This document shows, in pieces, positions 1 through 7,571 of a stretch of DNA of 14,711 bases (its first letter is position 1; every line of letters starts with the position of its first letter). Origin of the DNA: DASYRX01 sp035253645. GTDB lineage: Bacteria > Gemmatimonadota > Gemmatimonadetes > Gemmatimonadales > Gemmatimonadaceae. Under the pieces are notes generated by a model, which was given only the letters and a program-made list of their open reading frames with translations, was not told the origin of the DNA and did not search any database. The position numbers were made by a program, and so were the translations under genes. The stretch covers positions 1 to 14,711 of the forward strand of contig DATFBW010000251.1 in NCBI GenBank assembly GCA_035253645.1. The letters run 5' to 3'.

Positions 1-35
1 CCCGAAACCTTCTACCACTTCGGTCTCTCCCGGCC

Positions 36-425
36 CTACGTCCGCTTCAGGAGCGGCCCGACAGGATACGTCGCGTAACAGATCACGGGTGGCGTGGCGA
101 TACCCACTTGCTGCAAAAAGAGCGATAGCGCCAGTTCGCGCGGGGCACGTGTTGGCGCGAGGAAGACATCGCCTCGGATCGCGGCAAGCAGTCCGCCATG
201 ACGCGCGCGACGCACGACGACGCGCACGGCGCAGTCTGGAAGTGAGACTGCGTACGCGGCACCGCGCCCGCTCAACTCCTTTTTATATGCCTGAGTGCTC
301 GCCCAATCGTGCAGGGAGCTCCGGGCAAGGATGCCTTCGACAGCTCCGGCGCATTGTGCGATTACGACTGCATCCGCTCCCTGCTGCCTAACGTGAACGT
401 AACCTTCCGGGAGCGAAAAGCTCAC
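36..425 (-). CDS. Kdo kinase-like protein (KdkA/WaaP family), interrupted
   Basis: The 129-residue product resembles the N-terminal half of 3-deoxy-D-manno-octulosonic acid kinase, which phosphorylates lipid A-linked Kdo on the inner face of the inner membrane. Visible family features are the glycine-rich GRGAAY segment (about residues 54-59), a basic RHGGLLA segment (about 75-81) and an RELAL helix followed by a GIATPPVI hinge (about 96-115). The start is a GTG at 425 that overlaps the TGA of the upstream cyclase (GTGA), suggesting translational coupling. A TAG at 36-38 ends the frame well short of the roughly 240 residues usual for KdkA, so the HxD catalytic loop is missing. Shifting the frame by one base just before the stop gives an open acidic stretch (DVGPGETEVVEGFG) to the window edge. 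This resembles the TE-x-x-x-G part of the family, so a frameshift, real or from sequencing, is likely. Family assignment is moderately firm; substrate is inferred. Confidence 0.6.
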   Translation of the reverse strand: MSFSLPEGYVHVRQQGADAVVIAQCAGAVEGILARSSLHDWASTQAYKKELSGRGAAYAVSLPDCAVRVVVRRARHGGLLAAIRGDVFLAPTRAPRELALSLFLQQVGIATPPVICYATYPVGPLLKRT

Positions 426-2026
426 CGCAGCGCCCGGTGAACCGTCACCGGATCGCTCTTCCCTCGCAGCGTAAGTGGCGTATGCGACGTCAGATTGTGG
501 GCGCGCTTGAGCGCGTCCTTGAAGGAGTCCGACAGCAACACCTCCCCACCTCCGGCCCACGCGCATATGCGGCTCGCCGTATTTACGGCGTCTCCGATCA
601 CGGTGTATTCGAGCCGCTTCTCCGACCCGATGTGACCTGCGAATGCTTCGCCGTAGTTCAACCCGATCCCGATCGAAAGCTCGGCCCGCCCCTCGGCTCT
701 CCACTGTGTGTTGAGCTGTTCCACTGCATCGACCATGTCGAGCGCCGCGTCGAGCGCGCGATCGGCATCATCGCTGTTGCTGATCGGCGCTCCCCACTGC
801 GCCATAACGGCGTCGCCGACGAACTTGTCCAGCGTGCCTGCGTGCTTGAACACGCAGTCCACCATTTCGGTGAAAAACTCCGACAACAACTTCGCCGTCT
901 CGTCAGGCGACATCCGGGCGGCCAGCGGCGTGAAGTTCCGAATGTCAGCGAACAGAACGGCGACGTTGCGCCGCTCTCCACCGGGACGCACCGCCTCTGG
1001 AGTCGCCGCGATGCGCGCGGCCAGGCTCGGTGCAAAGAAGCGCTCGAAGTTCGACCGGATGAGTGATTCCTGCCGGCTGCGCTCCGCGAACCGCAGGTTG
1101 TCAATCGCTACGGCGCCGATACCCGCAAACGCGACGAGAAAGTCGAGGTCCTCATTCGTGACGCGACTCATCGTTGCCGGGCTGTCGACATAGAGGACGC
1201 CTAACACGCGTCCTTCGCCGCCCATGAGCGGTACACACGCGGCAGACCGTGAGAGGCCGCTGTGACCCGCTGCATTCCCCCCGGCCACGTTATCCGAAAG
1301 CACGGCCACGCGCTCTTCCATCGTCCCACGCGCGAGCGCCACGGGCAGCACTCCCGTGATCGGCGATGAGTCACGGTGCGACCCGTACGCCAATTGCAGC
1401 TCGTCCTTGTCATCCACGAGCAGGACGGCTGCGCGATCGACATCGACGAGGCGGAACACAAACTCGACGATCTTTTGCAGGAGCGAGTCCCGATCCGTAG
1501 GTCTCGTTAGGGCCTTCGAGACTTCCAGCAGCAACATCAGGCGTAGCCGGTCGCGCTCGTATTGCGGGAGGAGTGGCGCTGTTTCTCCGATCGCGCGCTG
1601 AGCTCCACTCGCGCGCAACGCACGCTCGAGTGCTTGATCGGCGTCTGGAACTGGGACCTGCCTGATGATCGTGGTGCCTGCACGAGCTGCGCGCCGGATC
1701 CCCGCGGCCGACGCATCGTCGACGAGCACCGGGCTCAATTCACGCAACTCGAAGAGCACGCGGCCGAAGACGATGCGATCGCCAGGCGTGAGTCGCATCG
1801 TCTGGTCGCGTGGAATTCCGATCCCGTTTACGAACGTACCGTTGCTCGAGCCCAGATCCCGCAGCGACACGCTCGCACCCTCCACCTGCAGCTCGGCGTG
1901 ACGGCGCGAAACTGTCGGGTCGAGAACGGGGAGATCACTGCTGAGAGCACGCCCCAACACGAGCGGCACGCCAGGGCGCAGCTCGAAAGAGAGGTCTCCA
2001 TCCGCACTTACCATTCGGTACGGCAT
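422..2026 (-). CDS. FHA-GAF-class III adenylate/guanylate cyclase
   Basis: A 534-residue cytosolic signalling protein predicted to make a cyclic nucleotide from ATP or GTP. An N-terminal forkhead-associated domain (about 20-92) has the GR, SRRH and SSNGTFVNG signatures of phosphothreonine binding. A GAF-like sensory domain follows (about 165-310), then a helical linker and the class III catalytic domain (about 354-534). Both metal-binding aspartates are present: D361 in LFADIRNFT and D405 in KFVGDAVMAQWG. Lys401 and Thr475 in EYTVIGD fit ATP specificity, and the transition-state Asn482 and Arg486 lie in NTASRI. The cyclase therefore looks active, and cAMP is the better guess. The ATG at 2026 was chosen because the FHA domain begins soon after it; the open frame upstream would run into trpE. 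It lies 35 bp after the trpE stop and overlaps the kinase-like gene by 4 bp, so it is probably co-transcribed with both. Confidence 0.92.
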   Translation of the reverse strand: MPYRMVSADGDLSFELRPGVPLVLGRALSSDLPVLDPTVSRRHAELQVEGASVSLRDLGSSNGTFVNGIGIPRDQTMRLTPGDRIVFGRVLFELRELSPVLVDDASAAGIRRAARAGTTIIRQVPVPDADQALERALRASGAQRAIGETAPLLPQYERDRLRLMLLLEVSKALTRPTDRDSLLQKIVEFVFRLVDVDRAAVLLVDDKDELQLAYGSHRDSSPITGVLPVALARGTMEERVAVLSDNVAGGNAAGHSGLSRSAACVPLMGGEGRVLGVLYVDSPATMSRVTNEDLDFLVAFAGIGAVAIDNLRFAERSRQESLIRSNFERFFAPSLAARIAATPEAVRPGGERRNVAVLFADIRNFTPLAARMSPDETAKLLSEFFTEMVDCVFKHAGTLDKFVGDAVMAQWGAPISNSDDADRALDAALDMVDAVEQLNTQWRAEGRAELSIGIGLNYGEAFAGHIGSEKRLEYTVIGDAVNTASRICAWAGGGEVLLSDSFKDALKRAHNLTSHTPLTLRGKSDPVTVHRALR

Positions 2027-2061
2027 TAGCTCGGGAATATGGCCCGCTCTACGAGGGACGC

Positions 2062-3579
2062 CTAGCCTTGCGATGCACTGCGGGAGGCTGCGGTCGCGCG
2101 CACGAGGCCGATTGCCGACAGCATCGCGCGCATCTTGTTTTCCGTCTCTTCCCATTCACGTTCGGGGACCGAGTCGGCGACGATACCCGCACCCGCGTTG
2201 ACAGACACGTCACCGTGCGCGATGACGCACGCGCGGATTGCGATCGCGAGGTCCATGGCACGCCGATCAGCCGCGATGTAGCCGACAGCGCCGGCGTAGG
2301 GACCGCGACGTTCCGGCTCCAGCTCATCGATGATTTCCATCGCGCGCACTTTTGGCGCGCCGGTCATTGTTCCGGCGGGGAACGTGGCTCGTAAGGCATC
2401 GATTGCCCGGACGTCCGTGCGCAGCTTGCCTTCGACGTCGCTGACGAGGTGCACCACGTGCGAATAGCGCTCGACTCGCATGAAGTCGGTAACGGCGACG
2501 CTTCCATAGTCCGCCACGCGCCCCACGTCGTTCCGTCCCAGATCGACGAGCATCACATGTTCGGCGCGTTCTTTCTCATCGGCGAGTAGATCGCGCGCAA
2601 ACGCTTCGTCTTCGCTGGCGCTCCGGCCGCGCGGACGCGTGCCCGCGATGGGTCGCAGTGTGATGGCGTCGTCGTCGACGCGAACGAGCAGCTCCGGCGA
2701 GCTCCCGACGAGCGCCATCTCATCCAGCTCGAGCAGAAACATGTACGGCGATGGATTGATGGCGCGCAGCGCGCGGTACAGCGAAAGCGTGTCGAAATCG
2801 TGCGCGACTACAGTCCGTCGAGCGAGCAGCGTTTGAAAGACGTCGCCGGCGAAGATGTACTCCCGGATTCGCTCTACATCGCGCATGTAGGCATCGCGCG
2901 AATATGCTGATTTGCCTGTCGCGATCGGCGCGCCGGGCCGCACGGCGATGTGTGGAAGTGTAACGTCGCCGCGCAGCCGTTTCTCGAGGCCCTCCAGCTT
3001 CTCGAGCGCCTGTGCATAACGACGCTCCAGCTCCTCCCGGCCGAGGTTGGCCTGCGTTTCGACGCCGGTGACGAGCCGTGCCTCGCCACGCAAGTTGTCC
3101 ACGATAATCAGCGCTTCCGTGAACACGAACAGCGCGTCCGGCACCGCCACGGTACGTGGCGGCGCGTTAGGCAGCCGCTCGATCGCGCGCACCATATCGT
3201 AGCCCAGGTAGCCGACGGCACCACTCCAAAACCTGCCTAACGCGGGCACGTGGGCCGCGCGCGCAGCCGCCAGCTTGTCGTCCAGGTCCGCGAGAGGGTC
3301 GCGCGGCGATCGCGCGCCGTGCCAGCCGCGCGCGCGGTCCCAGTCTTCCACCGTGCCATCGGTGACGCGCCAGGCGGCGCGCGGCTCGGTCCCGATGAAC
3401 GTGTAGCGCGACCACTGCTCTCCTCCCGCGGGAGCGGACTCCAGGAGGAACGAGAATGGCGCCCGCCGCACTTTGGCGTAGGCCGCAACCGCGGTCTGAG
3501 TGTCGAGGAGCACGTCTCTCCAGACCGGGACCAAGGCCCCCTGGGCCGCCAGCTCCATGAACTCGGCGATCGTCGTCAC
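2062..3579 (-). CDS. trpE: Anthranilate synthase component I
   Basis: Converts chorismate to anthranilate with glutamine-derived ammonia from TrpG, the first committed step of tryptophan synthesis. The 505-residue length is normal. The N-terminal domain holds the LLES motif (45-48) of the tryptophan feedback site. The C-terminal chorismate-binding domain shows PSPYMFLLE (276-284), TRPRG, VDLGRND, the catalytic-region YSHVVHLVS (His374), PAGTMTGAPK and the terminal ERE-x-EE-T-x-NK Mg-binding segment. The start is a GTG at 3579 giving VTTIAEFMELAAQG, which aligns with typical TrpE N-termini; an ATG at 3558 is the alternative. The longer frame to 3867 is rejected because its extra 96 residues are low-complexity translation of intergenic repeats. 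No Shine-Dalgarno is visible. No trpG or other trp gene follows; the next gene is a cyclase. Aminodeoxychorismate synthase (PabB) is a less likely alternative given LLES and overall fit. Confidence 0.93.
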   Translation of the reverse strand: MTTIAEFMELAAQGALVPVWRDVLLDTQTAVAAYAKVRRAPFSFLLESAPAGGEQWSRYTFIGTEPRAAWRVTDGTVEDWDRARGWHGARSPRDPLADLDDKLAAARAAHVPALGRFWSGAVGYLGYDMVRAIERLPNAPPRTVAVPDALFVFTEALIIVDNLRGEARLVTGVETQANLGREELERRYAQALEKLEGLEKRLRGDVTLPHIAVRPGAPIATGKSAYSRDAYMRDVERIREYIFAGDVFQTLLARRTVVAHDFDTLSLYRALRAINPSPYMFLLELDEMALVGSSPELLVRVDDDAITLRPIAGTRPRGRSASEDEAFARDLLADEKERAEHVMLVDLGRNDVGRVADYGSVAVTDFMRVERYSHVVHLVSDVEGKLRTDVRAIDALRATFPAGTMTGAPKVRAMEIIDELEPERRGPYAGAVGYIAADRRAMDLAIAIRACVIAHGDVSVNAGAGIVADSVPEREWEETENKMRAMLSAIGLVRATAASRSASQG

Positions 3580-3584
3580 GCCGG

Positions 3585-3614
3585 TAAATAGCCTGGACGG
3601 GGAGGCTAAGTCAA
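3585..3614 (-). promoter_or_regulatory. Candidate sigma70-type promoter of trpE
   Basis: On the minus strand TTGACT (3614-3609) is followed after 18 bp by TATTTA (3590-3585). The -10 box ends 5 nt before the GTG at 3579, so the predicted transcript would begin at or next to the start codon, which would fit a leaderless mRNA and the lack of a Shine-Dalgarno. This rests on two hexamers only. Confidence 0.4.
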
Positions 3615-3632
3615 TGTATTGCAAGCTGTTAT

Positions 3633-3710
3633 GAGGAGCAGAGGAGCAGGGAGCGGAGAGCGCGAAAGTCGATTCGTCCTCCGTAGCTCTGTGCTCCTCG
3701 CTTCGCGCTC
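3633..3710. repeat. Degenerate direct and inverted repeat element
   Basis: GAGGAGCA occurs twice in tandem (3633-3640, 3641-3648) and its complement TGCTCCTC lies at 3692-3699. GAGCGCGAA (3658-3666) has a perfect inverted partner TTCGCGCTC (3702-3710). The two pairings are interleaved, not nested, so both cannot form one simple hairpin. It looks like a decayed intergenic repeat. Confidence 0.5.
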
Positions 3711-3857
3711 CACGCAGTCTGCATTCGAATGTGCGACCTGGCGGAGATATGCGACGCCGCGCAGCCGTCAATCGTCTAACCCTATGCCTGACCAGCGTTT
3801 CACCCACGGTGTCGATGCCCCGATTTGCGACTTTCCGCCTCGCGTCCCACCTGTCTC

Positions 3858-3875
3858 CCGCCCACACGCGGGCGG
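3858..3875 (+). promoter_or_regulatory. GC-rich hairpin in the leader of the pilB-like gene
   Basis: CCGCCC (3858-3863) and GGGCGG (3870-3875) form a 6-bp all-GC stem with a 6-nt loop, ending 20 nt before the ATG at 3896. There is no T-run, so it is not a typical terminator. It might influence translation of the following gene, which has no clear Shine-Dalgarno. Confidence 0.3.
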
Positions 3876-3895
3876 CTCGTTAGGCACGGCCGCAG

Positions 3896-6193
3896 ATGCG
3901 CTCGTACCGCGACGAATGGCTCCTGCCAACGCTCGAGTCGATCATCGGCCCGTCCGGGCTCGAGGCTGTACGTCAAGCGGGTGGAGATAGTCTCTGGGAG
4001 GCAGCGGTTCGCCGTCAGCTCGTCACGGACGACCGGCTGCTCGAAGCGCTTGCAGCGCGTTATCGCATGGGGCTCGCCAACCTGGAGCTCACGTCGGCGC
4101 CCGCGCGGGATCTGATTCCAGAAGCGCTCGCTCGCAAATACCGTATTCTGCCGCTGGCGGTGTCGGATTCGGCGATCGACATCGCTACCGCCGATCCTAA
4201 CGACATCGATTGCGAGCGCACGTTAGGCTTCGCCACCGGGCGGTCGGTGCGCATGTGGCTCGCCGCGCCGGGACGCATCCTCGAGCGCATCGAAGAAGTG
4301 TATCGCCCCGAAAACGCCGTCGAAAAAATCCTCGACAGCGTCGGCATGGAATACGACGTCATGTCGATCGCCGAAGCGGCAGTCGACGACGATATCGCGC
4401 TCTCGACAGACAAGGCGGGCGAGCGTCCGATCATCCGGCTCGTCGATCACATCATCGCGCAGGCGATCGCGCAACGTGCCAGCGACATTCACATCGAGAC
4501 CGAAGAAGGCGGTCTCGTCGTCCGCTATCGGGTAGACGGCGTTCTCAAGCAGACGATGACGCTCCCGCGCGCCGTTGCGCCGCCGCTCGTGTCGCGGGTG
4601 AAAATCATCTCGGGGCTCGATATCGCGGACCGTTTGCGTCCACAAGACGGTCGCGCGCGCGTCTCGGTGAACGGCGCACGTGTCGACCTACGCATCTCCA
4701 CGCTTCCCGCGTCGAATGGTGAAAAGGTTGTGGTTCGCGTACTCGACGGACGCGCGACGCCGCTCGCCCTGGACGGTTTAGGTCTCACCGCGCATGACTT
4801 CGCGCGCGTGCAGCAACTCGTGAACCTGCGCGAAGGGATTGTGCTGGTCACCGGGCCCACGGGTTCGGGCAAGACAACGACACTGTATTCGGCGCTGCGC
4901 GTGATTCAGGCGCGCGGTGTGAACACCGTGACCGTCGAAGATCCAGTCGAATACAAGATCCCGGGCATCGTACAGGTGCAGGTGAACGAGAAGGCGGGCC
5001 TAACGTTTGCTAACGCGCTCCGGTCGATCCTGCGGCAAGACCCCGACGTGGTGCTCATCGGGGAAATCCGCGACCGCGAAACCGCGGCAATCGCGACACA
5101 AGCTTCGCTCACGGGCCACCTGGTGCTCTCGACGCTGCACACGATTGACGCGGCGAGCTCGGTCTTCCGGCTCATCGACATCGGCGTGGAGCCATACAAA
5201 ATTGCGGCGGCGCTCAAAGGCATCATCGCGCAGCGTCTCGTTAGGCGGTTGTGCCCGGCCTGCCGCGCTCCGATCACCACGCCCGTCGACGAGCGATTTC
5301 GGCAGTGGATTCCGAGCGGTGTGGAGTTGTACCGGCCGGTGGGATGCGTCGAATGCGGCGCTTCGGGATACCGCGGCCGTGTCGCCGTCACCGAAGTCAT
5401 CATCGCCGATAGCGAGCTCGAGCGCGCCATTTCGTTAGGCGAGACTAGCGAGCGAGTAACGGAAATCGCGCGCGCAGCCGGCATGCGGTCGCTGTGGGAG
5501 TCGGGCATCACCCACGTGCTCGATGGATTGACGGATCTCGAGGAGCTGGGACGCGTGCTGGAGGTCCCCGTCACCGCGCCGCGCCGTGCCACGCCGCGCT
5601 CGAGCGCAACGATGCAGCCGTCGCACACGCCGATGACGCGCTCGCAATCCGCTGGAATGCGTGCGGACGTCACGGGCGAGGTGCCGAGCTTCGACAAGTC
5701 GCGGCAACGGCGCGCTGGCGAGACGCCGCGCACTGCGGCAGCGCTGGATCATGCCTTCGAGCTTGTTGATGATCTCAAGCCAGGCAGAACGGACGGCGCG
5801 ATCCGCGAGCGCGTACTCCTCGTGGAGGACGAAGCTCCGTTGCGCGGTGTGCTGCGCGACTTGCTCGAGCGTGAGGGTTACGTGGTGATCGAAGCGGCTG
5901 ACGGCGTTCAGGCTCTGGATGGCATCGACCGCTCGGCGCCCGACCTCATAATCCTCGACCTGAACCTCCCGCGTCTGGACGGCTTTGGAGTGCTCCAACA
6001 CTTGCGGACGCGAGCATCGACCTCGGCCCTGCCTGTGCTGGTGCTGACAGCCAAGGGCGATGAAGACAGTGAGGTTCGCGTTTTCGAAGCCGGCGCCAAC
6101 GATTTTCTCACGAAGCCGTTTCGGCCGCGCGCGCTGATTGCGAGACTCAAGGCACTCTCGACGCGCCGCGAGTCGGCGAACGCGCGAAAGTAA
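3896..6193 (+). CDS. GspE/PilB-type ATPase with C-terminal receiver domain
   Basis: A 765-residue hexameric AAA-like ATPase of the type II secretion/type IV pilus assembly family, acting on the cytoplasmic side of the inner membrane. Residues about 30-140 are the MshEN/GspE-N-type region; the usual RLG start of that c-di-GMP-binding motif reads SLW here. The ATPase core has Walker A GPTGSGKTT (320-328), the Asp box VEDPVEY, Walker B with E390 in DPDVVLIGE, and the His box TGHLVLSTLHT. A zinc tetracysteine is intact (C453, C456, C484, C487), as in GspE and PilB but not PilT. A basic linker (about 558-635) leads to a complete receiver domain (about 639-754) with acidic pocket E644/D645, phosphoacceptor D688, T718 and K740. 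The fusion implies that phosphorylation tunes pilus or secretion motor activity. The ATG at 3896 is forced by an in-frame TAG at 3881. No other pilus gene is in view, so PilB and GspE cannot be told apart. Confidence 0.93.
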   Translation: MRSYRDEWLLPTLESIIGPSGLEAVRQAGGDSLWEAAVRRQLVTDDRLLEALAARYRMGLANLELTSAPARDLIPEALARKYRILPLAVSDSAIDIATADPNDIDCERTLGFATGRSVRMWLAAPGRILERIEEVYRPENAVEKILDSVGMEYDVMSIAEAAVDDDIALSTDKAGERPIIRLVDHIIAQAIAQRASDIHIETEEGGLVVRYRVDGVLKQTMTLPRAVAPPLVSRVKIISGLDIADRLRPQDGRARVSVNGARVDLRISTLPASNGEKVVVRVLDGRATPLALDGLGLTAHDFARVQQLVNLREGIVLVTGPTGSGKTTTLYSALRVIQARGVNTVTVEDPVEYKIPGIVQVQVNEKAGLTFANALRSILRQDPDVVLIGEIRDRETAAIATQASLTGHLVLSTLHTIDAASSVFRLIDIGVEPYKIAAALKGIIAQRLVRRLCPACRAPITTPVDERFRQWIPSGVELYRPVGCVECGASGYRGRVAVTEVIIADSELERAISLGETSERVTEIARAAGMRSLWESGITHVLDGLTDLEELGRVLEVPVTAPRRATPRSSATMQPSHTPMTRSQSAGMRADVTGEVPSFDKSRQRRAGETPRTAAALDHAFELVDDLKPGRTDGAIRERVLLVEDEAPLRGVLRDLLEREGYVVIEAADGVQALDGIDRSAPDLIILDLNLPRLDGFGVLQHLRTRASTSALPVLVLTAKGDEDSEVRVFEAGANDFLTKPFRPRALIARLKALSTRRESANARK

Positions 6194-6240
6194 ACCCGCG
6201 CGCCGCCTCCACCGACGCGTTCTCTTCGTCGGTGAGACCA

Positions 6241-6708
6241 ATGATACAGATCACGGTCGGTACGGTGGACGTGTATGTCGTTAGGCAGCGGGCGGAGCTG
6301 GAGGTTCTCGTGATGCGCCGCGCCTCGGGCGTGCGCTGCCCAGGCGCGTGGGAGGCCATCCACGGCCGCATCGAAGCCGGGGAGCTGCCCGAGCAATGCG
6401 CCGCGCGAGAGCTCGCCGAGGAGACGGGCCTGGCTGTCGAGCGCCTCTACAACGTGCGATGTCACGCGTTCTACCTGCCGCGGCAACAAAGAGTCAATGT
6501 GGCCGTCGCGTTCGCGGCGTTTGTTTCGAGTGACGCCACGGTGCGCACGGGACCGGAGCATGACGCGATCGAGTGGCTCTCCCCTTCCGAGGCAACCGAG
6601 CGCTTTTCCTGGCCGCGCGCGCGCGACGTTTTGCGCGACATTACACAGCTTCTGCGCGATGGAACCGCAGGGCCGCTGGAGGATGTCCTGCTGGTCGACT
6701 TGGATTAG
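6241..6708 (+). CDS. NUDIX hydrolase
   Basis: A 155-residue cytosolic pyrophosphohydrolase that cleaves a nucleoside diphosphate linked to another moiety. The Nudix box is perfect: G-x5-E-x7-REL-x-EE-x-GL, seen as GRIEAGE...RELAEETGL, giving the Mg-binding helix. The single-domain alpha/beta form and the VLVMRR...PGAWE lead-in recall NudB-like dihydroneopterin triphosphate or house-cleaning enzymes, but substrate cannot be read from sequence. The ATG at 6241 is preferred because GGTGAG lies at proper Shine-Dalgarno distance; that element itself contains an in-frame GTG (6232) that could be an alternative start. It follows the pilB-like gene by 47 bp, so may be co-transcribed, and its stop is 3 bp from the convergent acyltransferase stop, with no terminator between them. 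Confidence 0.9.
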   Translation: MIQITVGTVDVYVVRQRAELEVLVMRRASGVRCPGAWEAIHGRIEAGELPEQCAARELAEETGLAVERLYNVRCHAFYLPRQQRVNVAVAFAAFVSSDATVRTGPEHDAIEWLSPSEATERFSWPRARDVLRDITQLLRDGTAGPLEDVLLVDLD

Positions 6709-6711
6709 GCG

Positions 6712-7557
6712 TTAGCTGCCGTCCGACGTGCGACGCTCGCGCGTCGTCGACAGGATGTCGTAGCCGGTGGGCGCGTTAGGCTTGACGCGCACACTCTTGG
6801 CCGGAATCCCGACGTTCACGTGGTATGGCCGCACATCTTTGGTCGCCACCGCGCACGCGCCGACCATAGCGTTCTCACCGACGCGGACACCGGCGAGCAC
6901 CGTCGCGTGGTAGGTGATGCGCACGCCCTCTTCCAGAACAGTCACGGCGTTCGTGACGTCCTTCTGTTCGACGATACTATGCGTGTGGCTGTAGATGTTC
7001 GCGTAGTCCGAGATGGAGACGCGGTTGCCTAACACGATCCCGCCGCGATCGTCCAGGAGAACGTGGCGGTGCACGACCACGTCGTCGCCGACCACCATGT
7101 TATAACCGAACGAGAACTCCACGTGCTGAAACGCTTTGAAGTTCTTCCCGCATCGCTTGAAGATGTGCGGCGCGAGAATACGCCGCAGCTTGACCCCCAG
7201 ATCGACATTCTGCCCGCCGACGGGAAGGCGATCGAACGAATACCAGAGCCAGAGGAGCGGCTTTACCCGTTGGAAGCGGGTGTCATCGCAGTCCTGATAG
7301 TATTCCGGCTCGAGCGTGATGTTGCGCGGATCCAGCGCTGCCAGCGCCACGCGAGTGCCTAACGGTATGCGATCATCCCGTTCCGCCTCCTCGAGGTTGC
7401 CCGCGTATTGCGGATACGCGAGCTGCGCGAGCGTATCGCGGCACAGCCTAACGCGATCGCACGAGGGATCGGCCAGTTCCTGTTCGATCTTGCCGAGCCA
7501 AGTGTCGCTCAGCGGCGCGGCGGGCCGCGGTGCCAGAGTTCGCAGTGGAAGCCACAT
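6712..7557 (-). CDS. Left-handed beta-helix acyltransferase
   Basis: A 281-residue protein whose C-terminal half (about 135-258) carries isoleucine/valine-patch hexapeptide repeats of the LbetaH fold, such as VVGDDV, IVLGNRVSISDYANI and VRVGENAMVGACAVA. These are followed by the VNVGIPAKSVR ending typical of maltose/galactoside O-acetyltransferase relatives. The SHTHS motif (His191, His193) supplies the likely catalytic histidine, so acetyl-CoA-dependent O- or N-acetylation is expected. The first roughly 130 residues are not part of the helix; they include a Trp/Tyr-rich segment (LLWLWYSF, 101-108) that could contact membrane or a partner. A strong Shine-Dalgarno (GGGAGGTG) lies 5' of the ATG at 7557 and overlaps the stop of the upstream lipoprotein gene. 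Last gene of the minus-strand run. Target unknown; cell-envelope sugars or lipids are only a guess. Confidence 0.85.
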   Translation of the reverse strand: MWLPLRTLAPRPAAPLSDTWLGKIEQELADPSCDRVRLCRDTLAQLAYPQYAGNLEEAERDDRIPLGTRVALAALDPRNITLEPEYYQDCDDTRFQRVKPLLWLWYSFDRLPVGGQNVDLGVKLRRILAPHIFKRCGKNFKAFQHVEFSFGYNMVVGDDVVVHRHVLLDDRGGIVLGNRVSISDYANIYSHTHSIVEQKDVTNAVTVLEEGVRITYHATVLAGVRVGENAMVGACAVATKDVRPYHVNVGIPAKSVRVKPNAPTGYDILSTTRERRTSDGS

Positions 7558-7571
7558 ACCGTCACACCTCC

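Larger units (their letters stand above)
3580..3895. other. Divergent intergenic region between trpE and the pilB-like gene
   Basis: This 316-bp stretch has no convincing gene; frames crossing it encode arginine- and serine-rich nonsense. It holds the trpE promoter candidate, a degenerate GAGGAGCA-type repeat with inverted arms (3633-3710), a GC hairpin (3858-3875) and one copy of the CGTTAGGC octamer (3878-3885) just before the pilB-like start. I could not pick a convincing plus-strand promoter. Confidence 0.7.

Noticed and set aside
426..704. N-terminal extension of the kinase-like gene over the cyclase 3' end
   Set aside because: Arginine-rich shadow translation of the cyclase; the GTGA overlap start explains the gene better.
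2027..2155. N-terminal extension of the cyclase by 43 residues overlapping trpE
   Set aside because: It would overlap the trpE C-terminus by over 90 bp and adds only basic, low-information sequence before the FHA domain.
3580..3867. N-terminal extension of TrpE by 96 residues
   Set aside because: The added residues translate intergenic repeats, and family alignment by eye starts at VTTIAEFMELA.
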